From positions 248,001 to 312,000 of the forward strand of contig WHUZ01000075.1 in NCBI GenBank assembly GCA_015179045.1: a DNA stretch of 64,000 nucleotides, in the 5' to 3' direction. The notes under the pieces are model-generated. The model saw only the letters and a list, made by a program, of their open reading frames with translations, was not told the DNA's origin and ran no database searches. Shown here piece after piece: positions 57,426 to 64,000 of this stretch (position 1 is the first letter of the stretch; each line of letters opens with the position of its first letter). The DNA comes from Kalaharituber pfeilii (taxonomy: Eukaryota > Ascomycota > Pezizomycetes > Pezizales > Pezizaceae). The position numbers and the translations under genes were made by a program.

Positions 57426-58337
57426 TTGTGAGCGGTGGGAAGCCTGTCTTCATGTTGCATCCGGCTGGGGTGGGGTGGGGGGGAGGGTGCTTCTGAAGAC
57501 AGGGTTAAGGGGCCATTGGGCGGCTGTGGTTGCATATGCATACATATGCGGCGTGAGGCTTGGCGCGTGGCGCAGCGGGGGGGGGGGGTATGCAGCGGGC
57601 AGCGGGCTGCGCGGGGGGGCGGCGCAGGCTGGAGCACACGCGGGAGCGGGCCAGCGCACGCTAAGCCGGAACCATCGAGGCCCTGCGAAGCGGCAGGCAG
57701 AGCAGGCAGGCGAGACTTGGGGGGGGGGGGCGAGGAGGAAAGGGAGGAGAGGAGGGAGCCGCGCAGAGGGGGGCGCCGACGCGTTTGCGGGCGAGCCGGC
57801 GGCCAGCAGCCAGCAGCCAGCAGCCAGCAGCCGTGGAGCGCCGCAGCCCCGCCCCCCGCACGCGCAGCCCCAACCACGCCTGCACCGCGCTCCGCCCTGT
57901 GCATCCGCCCGCCCCGCGTGCGCTCCGTGGCCTGGACGCGTCGCCCACACGACGCCCGCCGCTGTGCTCTGCTGCCGCGGTCCTTGGCGCCGGCACAGCA
58001 GACGCCCGCCGCGCTCCTGCTGCTGCCACACTCGCTCACACCGCACGCCCGCCTCTCTCCCCGGCCCCCTCCCCGTCCCCGTCGCCGTCCCCCCCCCCCC
58101 CACCCCAACAGCCCAGCCGCCAAAAATTACTCGAGAGCTATTACTATCCGAGCAAGGGAAGTAAATAAAACAAAGAGCACCGCGCCCGCAGCTCTCGCCA
58201 GCGAAAACCGAACAAATAACTGAAAAGGCACACAGCAGGAAATACCCCCCCCCCCCCCCCGTTCCCCCCAAGTGCTGCTCCCCCCCCCCCCCCCCCCTCC
58301 CCCCGTCCTAGCCTGCGACAGCTAGCTCAGACGCAAA
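57426..58337. promoter_or_regulatory. GC-rich bidirectional promoter between rrg7 and mbp1
   Basis: The 912 bp between the two start codons is extremely GC-rich, with G-runs (57581-57589, 57719-57730) and C-runs (58245-58260, 58280-58297). Two ACGCGT boxes lie at 57779-57784 and 57936-57941, about 560 and 400 bp before the mbp1 ATG. Long overlapping open frames on both strands (57395-58271) result from GC bias and have no similarity; they are not genes. C-runs next to the mbp1 ATG are probably in its 5' UTR. Confidence 0.65.
58245..58297. repeat. Two long poly(C) runs
   Basis: C16 at 58245-58260 and C18 at 58280-58297, 40-93 bp upstream of the mbp1 ATG. Their lengths are uncertain in any assembly. 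On the opposite strand they are G-runs able to contribute to a quadruplex. Confidence 0.85.
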
Positions 58338-60890
58338 ATGGCTGCGAGGCACCCTCCGACGTTTGCTCGGAGCAGCTCGTCCAACCTGAGTACAGCGAGT
58401 TTCCTGGGCAATACCTCTTTCGCCAGCTCTGCTTCGACGCCTGGGGGCACCCCCCCCCCTCCCCCTCCGCAAATTGAGCGGACATCGACGCCCACTATCT
58501 ACACTGTTGGTTGCCTTGCCTGTGTGCGTCCTGTTTCATGGAAGTCCGATTTGCTGATTGAAACCTCCCCCACTCCCTTTCATTTCCTTACCCCCCCTTT
58601 TAGGCTGTCTACTCCGGAATATCTGTGTATGAAATGACCGTCAATAATGTCGCAGTTATGCGCCGCCGCAATGATTCATGGCTGAATGCTACCCAGATCC
58701 TCAAAGTTGCCGGGATTGAAAAGGGGAAGAGAACAAAGGTGCTGGAGAAGGAGATTCTAAATGGCGTGCACGAGAAGGTTCAAGGCGGGTATGGAAAATA
58801 TCAGGGAACTTGGTACGATGCTCTTCTCTGCTGCACTTGCATCCTCCAAGCTGCCCAGAAATCCAACTGACAGGTACTGCCCATGAAGGATTGAGCATGC
58901 TCGGGGAGTACAGTTCTGCAAGGAGTACGGTGTCTATGACCTCCTAGCCCCCCTCCTCAACTTTGAGATGAACACTACAGATAAGCCGGATACCACGCCT
59001 ACCAAGGAACAGGCCCTGGCTGCGAAGCGTAAGCGCATGTACCACAAGACGAATGGTTCTACTGGTCCTAATTTTCCACCTATCTCTTCGACAGTCACCA
59101 ATGCCTTCGCAACTCTGAATAAAACTAGAGTGGATTCACCTGTGCCCAGACACCCACCTTCCCGCACAACATCAAACCTATCAACTGTGACCCGGGCCGA
59201 GCCACCCGCAGCCCGGGAGCCCTATGGTCCACCAAGTATACCTGCGGCCGAGAGCTTCAATTTCTCTCAGCCGGATTCGGCATACGCATCCCAAATTGCA
59301 CCCACTTTCCCGGATTCACAGCTGGAGACTGAGGAGCCGCCATTGAAGAGGGTACGGCCATCTGGAGAAGAATTGATGGAGCCTATCAGGGAGCCAATAA
59401 TATCATCACGTCTGATGGAGCCACTTGCACCAGTTGACCCGAAGACGATCTCGAACGTGGACGCAGTTAGGCAGATTTTGATGGATCTATTCGTAGAGGG
59501 CGCCCAGCCAAATTCCGCGGAGCTGGCAAGGCTAAAACCAGAGGAAATTGACGTCCCAATGGATACAAACGGGAGTGCAGCTATACACTGGGCAGCTTCG
59601 CTTGCTAAAGTGTCACTACTCAAAACACTCATCGACCGGGGGGCATCAATATTCCGGGTCAATGATGCTGGGGAGACTGCCTTGGTTCGCGGATGTTTTG
59701 TTACGAACAATTACACACAGAACTCCTTCCCTGCGCTGTTAGAGTACCTGTATCCAACCATTCCTATTGCGGACAAAGCAGGGCGGACGATCCTTCACCA
59801 CATTGCCGTCAAGTCTGGAATGAAAGGCAGAAGCGCTGATAGTCGATATTACCTGGAATGCCTACTGGAGTTTGTTGTTCGGTACGGCGCACGTGGTCAC
59901 ACACAATCGAATGAGATGGGTCTGGCAAAATTCATAAGCGAGGTTGTCAATGCGCAAGATGAGCATGGAGATACTGCTCTAAACATTGCTGCTCGAATTG
60001 GCAACAAGGTCATTATTCAGCAATTGTTGGACATTGGTGCGGACTGCAAAATACCCAACCGGGCGGGGCTCAGACCGATTGATTTCGGGATTGGAGGAGA
60101 GCCGATACCTAACACCCGCGATCAAACCTGGGTCGTCTCACAAGCCGTGGTGCAAAAGAGTCGAGATATCTTGGATTGTAAGATTCAGCTCATACACATT
60201 CGATTGCTTGGCTTTGCTAATCGGTATCCGTCTATAGCTGTTCAAGAAGTCATCAGTGGCTTGGACAAGGAATTCCGAGACGAAATTGAGCAAAAGCAGC
60301 AGCAACATAATGCTGCGATTTCACAGCTTCAAAATGCAACCCGAAGATACAAGGAGGAGGAGCAAAGATTGGAGCACCTGCGGAAATTGGTCAATGACCA
60401 CGCACAAAAGAAACAGAATTGCCAAAACCTGCGGCGGGCAATTGAAGAGGAACGAGCGCTATGTCAGAGCAAGTTTACCGCTCTCAGCATAAGTCACCCT
60501 CAGAAGTCACCTAATGGCATCGATCCAGACAGGGCATACAAGATTCCCGAAGAAATTTTGAGCGTCAATCCTACGTCGAACTTAACCGAGGCACAGTTGG
60601 CTCTCCTAAAGTCACTACCACCGACATCAATACTGGGGGCACGAGTTGAAGCATATCAGAGGAACTCTGAAAGTCTTCGAAAGACTGCAGGCGCATTACA
60701 TGATCGATCAACGGACTTAGAAGAACGATTCAGACGTGTTGTGGCACTATGTACCGGCGTTAAAGAGAGCGAGGTAGATGGGCTTTTGGACGGCTTGGTA
60801 CAGGCAGTTGAGAGTGATCCAGTGGAAGTTGACACTGGCCGGGTATCTTCATTTCTTCGAAAAGTTGACGAGAGCATGCGGTGCACCTAG
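58338..60890 (+). CDS. mbp1: Mbp1/Res-like APSES transcription factor (MBF subunit)
   Basis: DNA-binding subunit of the G1/S MBF/SBF-type complex. Exons 58338-58505, 58604-58812 and 58889-60890 give 792 residues. The APSES (KilA-N) domain spans about residues 56-150: [34 protein letters not shown], then [10 protein letters not shown] and [19 protein letters not shown]. The third-exon acceptor must be AAG at 58886-58888; the CAG 14 bp earlier leads to a stop. Ankyrin repeats follow at about 350-520 ([40 protein letters not shown]), then a coiled coil near 580-650 and a C-terminal region for partner binding. The architecture matches Mbp1/Res1/Res2, and the partner would be a Swi6/Cdc10-like protein not in this window. 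Two ACGCGT boxes upstream suggest autoregulation. Confidence 0.92.
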
Positions 60891-61066
60891 ATGGGGAAGT
60901 TTTCTGTATTTTGGGGTTTCTGGTATGTGGTCCAACGTTTTTGTTTTTTGGTAACTGTGTTTCCATTTGTGTGTTTGAGATGCCGTTGTCTTTTTTTTTC
61001 TAAGTTTTCATCTCTTTCCTGGAGCCCCCTTCGCCTTTGGTGAGTCAAAATTGCCTTGTGTGTGTT

Positions 61067-61068
<2 letters not shown>

Positions 61069-61103
<35 letters not shown>
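61069..61103. repeat. Poly(T) run of about 35
   Basis: Uninterrupted T-run about 180 bp after the mbp1 stop codon, in its probable 3' UTR or downstream flank. Confidence 0.9.
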
Positions 61104-61104
<1 letters not shown>

Positions 61105-61857
61105 TACATTTTTCGTTTGACTTTTGTTAATGGTGTGACGGCGCTAAGTTTTATGGGTTTCCCCTTGGGACCAAGACTATATATCATTGTAAAGTTTATG
61201 CGTAGTTTACAAAAGAATTTTTTGGATTTGTTTTCTTTGTGCCAGAGTTTATTACGAGAGGCTGTCAGTTGTTATGAGATGTGAAGTGAGTGAAACTTGG
61301 TGAATAGCAAGGTTGCGATAACATTTGAGGGCTGCATCCTGCAGACATATAATGTCCCAAACTGGGACACGGTACCGTATACGCACGAGAATTAAGTACT
61401 CGTGCAACCTGCCGGGAGGTAATCACGTGCCCCTCCAGAGCAGGATAACGCCTTCTGACCATAATAATCAAATATACTGCTATTATTAGTAAAACTATCA
61501 AGTATTTTAACTTTGTTGGATTATGTATTTCGTTGTTCACGGATGCAGTAAGTCGTCGACAGTCCTAGATTTGTGAGAGGACGAATCAGAAAATCAGGGT
61601 AACGGGTGGGAAAGACGCTGGGAGCAGTCTTATGGGATGAGGGGAAAAAAATTGACTAGGGTTTCAGGGTATGACGTGGGTAAGTAAGAGAAGAAAAAGA
61701 AGGAAAATACAGAACTTTCTAGAGACATTATAGACTAGTAGAAAGATTTGTCTTCTAGGTAGGTATCTTAGCTGCGGAGAGATAAATGAGGAAGAATTGT
61801 GGATATATATACAACTAGTATATGGTATATATATATCAAACGAACTGTATATATATA

Positions 61858-61888
<31 letters not shown>

Positions 61889-62216
61889 TTAGCTTAGTCA
61901 TTATATAACCATCTCTTTTAGCTTTCAATTTCTTTCTTTCTTTCTTTTTTTTTTTTTTTTTTTAGTATATGTATGTATGTATCTATGTATGTATGTACGT
62001 ACCTCAAAGCCAAAAAAGCCAAAGGAAAAGATGCCATTGATCTAATATTTTTTTTTAAAAAAAGAAAAGAAAAAAAAATCTAAAAAATCTAAAAGTATTA
62101 GCAAATACAAAACACAAAATATATATGGAAGAATGAGGTTGGAGCTGAGTAGGTGAGGGTAGAAGAAAAAGATAAAAACATACAGAATTCTAATGTAGGT
62201 TTTGTGTGTGAGAGAA

Positions 62217-62253
62217 GGAGGAGGAGGAGGAGGAGGAGGAGGAGGAGGAGGAG
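62217..62253. repeat. (GGA)n microsatellite
   Basis: About twelve GGA units (CCT on the other strand) in the 3' flank between convergent genes. Confidence 0.9.
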
Positions 62254-62368
62254 AAAAATGTTTGAGGTTTGAGATTTGCGAGGGGGAGGGGAGGTGATCA
62301 ATAAGCAAGGCAGGTTAAATAGTAATCTACATATGTACATATACCCATAAGCTATTTTAAGGAAGGGC

Positions 62369-62394
62369 AAAAAAAAAAAAAAAAAAAAAAAAAA
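62369..62394. repeat. Poly(A) run of 26
   Basis: Uninterrupted A26 on the plus strand in the spacer downstream of mme1. Confidence 0.9.
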
Positions 62395-62720
62395 TGAAAA
62401 AAATGAAAAAAAATTCTAAGAAAGGGAATATATTTTTGTCTAGAGAAGAAGCAAAACGCAGACACTGATGCACACGCAATGGATTGGGAGGGGTGGACTG
62501 AAGGAAAGCGAGAGGCAGATATCTATGATGGTGTTGGGTGAAAATCAGACAAGATTAGGTAAAGGAATTTTTGTACACGTCCCCCCCGCTCTCCCCATAT
62601 ACTCCCACAGCCCTATCGCCATTCCCATTCCCTCCCATTTCTCTCCTATACTGCAACAAAGCTTTTTTCTAATTCTAGGATTCCCAAACACGGCAGGCCG
62701 CGGATCTAGTAAGCCTCATC

Positions 62721-64000
62721 CTACACAAGCACATCCCCTTCCTTCTCATCCCATGGCGCAATCTTCTCTAAACCCCTCAAGATGCTCTGATACAGCACCA
62801 ACATTGTTCCGCTCTGCACGCTTGTCCACACCATCCTTGGTCCAACACCTCGGAACCACCCTTGGATGCCCTCGGTCTGGTATATAATGTGCAGGCCCTT
62901 GAAGATGGAACTTGTGTTGAGGACAGTCGTGCCGGGCTTTGGCGGTGGTGCGGTGCTGGGAGAGGAGGTGGATATGGTACGATGTTGGGAGGGCAGTGGC
63001 GGGGGAGATTTACTTGAAGTAGTGGTGTGTGTGGATGTTGCCTGGGTTGCGGCCGCCGCACTTGCAGCTGCAGTGCTTGCGGAATTTCCTCCCACTACTG
63101 GCGGCGTTGCTGACGACGGGGCTACCGCCGCGGCAGCAGACGGCCCAGTCCTGACCTGTGTCTGTATCCTCGTCTTAACAACATCCAACGGACACGTCAT
63201 TACGCCCGCTAACCCTCCCGCCGCCCCACCCGTCAAAATCTCCAGCGGGATCCCAATGTCCCTTGAGTTGCGGTACAGCTTAGCCCACTCTTGGAACTTC
63301 TCATAGAAGGCAAATTGCAGCGCTGAGAAGGGCAGGTCGCGCATAATGGTTGCTTTGTAGCCGTAGAAAAGGGCGGAGGCGCCTTCGGTGCGGATGATCT
63401 ATGAGACAGAAAAGAGAGGGAAGATTATGTTAACTTGGGAGGGCATGGAGGGAAGGAAAAGGGGAATTGGATCCTCCAAACCCCAGGAGATGGAAGCTAC
63501 GTACAGTGCGAGTAGCGTCGATGGTGCCGCGGTAATTGTAACCGGATTTGAAGTAAGGATTATTATAGCGGCCTTGTAGTTGGAGACGAGTTTTTAGGAC
63601 CTGATGGGAGGTTCATCATAGTTAAAGCTATCGTAATGGCGGTGATTGTGACAGTATAACCTACCTCTGATGGTACGTATATTATAGATGCAAACAAATC
63701 ACCAACCAAGCCTGCCAATAACCTATCGTTAGCCCTTTATTCCTCCAACTTTCCGTCCATCCCGCCATATACCGTAATCCATGAAGACTGACCTCCAATC
63801 AAATACGCCATCGAGTCGGGACACCCCATATCCAATAGATGCCTTTTTGAGTACTCATAGCTTCCAAAGAAGATCATAGTCCCTGGTAAACTGCCCATGA
63901 ACGCCGGGGCCACGCCTCCGTATAATCCCCGCCGTATCCCCTCCTCCCGGAATATCGTTAGATATGCATCACCCGTAGTGGAGTACTTAAGGACCGTTGG
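62721..64000 (-). CDS. mme1: Mme1/YMR166C-like mitochondrial carrier, 5' end outside the window
   Basis: SLC25-family inner-membrane carrier; yeast Mme1 (YMR166C) exports magnesium from mitochondria. Visible exons are 64000-63793, 63711-63665, 63600-63505 and 63398-62721; the N-terminal repeat lies past the window end. Carrier signatures [20 protein letters not shown] and [12 protein letters not shown] mark repeats 2 and 3. [16 protein letters not shown] and [20 protein letters not shown] closely follow the Mme1 subfamily, which supports this choice over other carriers. Between repeat 3's first and second helices is a long alanine/serine/threonine-rich insertion (about residues TGPSAAAAV to [10 protein letters not shown]), a common position for extra length in these fungal proteins. 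The C-terminus ends EKEGDVLV. Substrate is inferred from family only. Confidence 0.85.

Larger units (their letters stand above)
60891..62720. other. Convergent 3' spacer with dense simple repeats
   Basis: Between the convergent mbp1 and mme1 genes. It contains T35 (61069-61103), TA-rich and (TTTA)n sequence at 61800-61890, (CTTT)n and T-runs at 61930-61965, (TATG)n at about 61965-62000, (GGA)n at 62217-62253 and A26 at 62369-62394. No gene is seen. Confidence 0.75.

Noticed and set aside
57395..58271. Several overlapping open frames of 120-270 codons on both strands
   Set aside because: They arise from extreme GC content between two divergent real genes, are low-complexity, and overlap each other in most frames.
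1..64000. A biosynthetic or defence gene cluster
   Set aside because: The genes are unrelated housekeeping functions on both strands with long spacers. No backbone synthase, NLR-type or other cluster hallmark was seen.

Overview
The window is chromosomal DNA of a filamentous ascomycete (Pezizomycotina). Evidence: most genes carry several short spliceosomal introns (about 50-110 bp, GT-AG with CTAAC/CTGAC-like branch sites), and the recognisable proteins are fungal types: an AreB-like GATA factor with a C-terminal coiled coil, an APSES/ankyrin MBF subunit, Tos4, Lsb6, Bst1, Rrg7 and Mme1. Gene density is low, roughly a dozen genes in 64 kb with many 3-7 kb gaps. That would suit a gene-sparse lineage such as Pezizomycetes, but the placement is inference.

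Layout. 0.5-2.7 kb (-): an MDR oxidoreductase with a GC-AG intron. 2.7-8.5 kb: no convincing gene. 8.5-11.5 kb (+): a decayed ATRIP/Rad26/UvsD checkpoint gene with nine in-frame stops. 11.5-18.3 kb: AT-rich spacer. 18.3-20.0 kb (+): Tos4-like FHA protein. 20-25.3 kb: spacer with a MITE-like element (21.3-21.6 kb) and a dead PIF/Harbinger-type transposase fragment (22.4-22.7 kb). 25.3-27.2 kb (+): PH-domain protein. 29.2-30.2 kb (-): Sec62. 30.2-34.2 kb: spacer. 34.2-36.8 kb (+): Mch1-like major facilitator in 12 exons. 36.8-41.1 kb: spacer. 41.1-42.1 kb (-): AreB-like GATA factor with four GATAAG boxes upstream. 42.1-45.4 kb: spacer. 45.4-48.0 kb (+): Lsb6 type II phosphatidylinositol 4-kinase. 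48.7-49.2 kb (-): a decayed Mediator Med21 gene. 51.2-54.9 kb (+): Bst1 GPI inositol-deacylase, frameshifted twice. 56.3-57.4 kb (-) and 58.3-60.9 kb (+): divergent Rrg7-like and Mbp1/Res-like genes sharing a very GC-rich 0.9-kb promoter. 62.7-64.0 kb (-): Mme1-like mitochondrial carrier, cut by the window end.

The genes do not form a pathway or biosynthetic cluster. They are mostly housekeeping genes of secretion, GPI-anchor remodelling, phosphoinositide signalling, mitochondria, nitrogen regulation and G1/S transcription. One functional thread can be proposed: Mbp1 binds MluI cell-cycle boxes, TOS4 is a known SBF/MBF target in yeast, and both genes here have ACGCGT boxes upstream.

The most unusual signal is decay. 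ATRIP and Med21 homologues, normally single-copy and important, carry only CAA/CAG/CGA-type C-to-T nonsense changes plus single-base indels. BST1 and MCH1 carry single-base frameshifts without nonsense changes. This suggests either RIP- or deamination-type mutation of duplicated copies, or a mixture of real decay and assembly error. I found no convincing new multi-gene system, and no tRNA, rRNA or CRISPR array.
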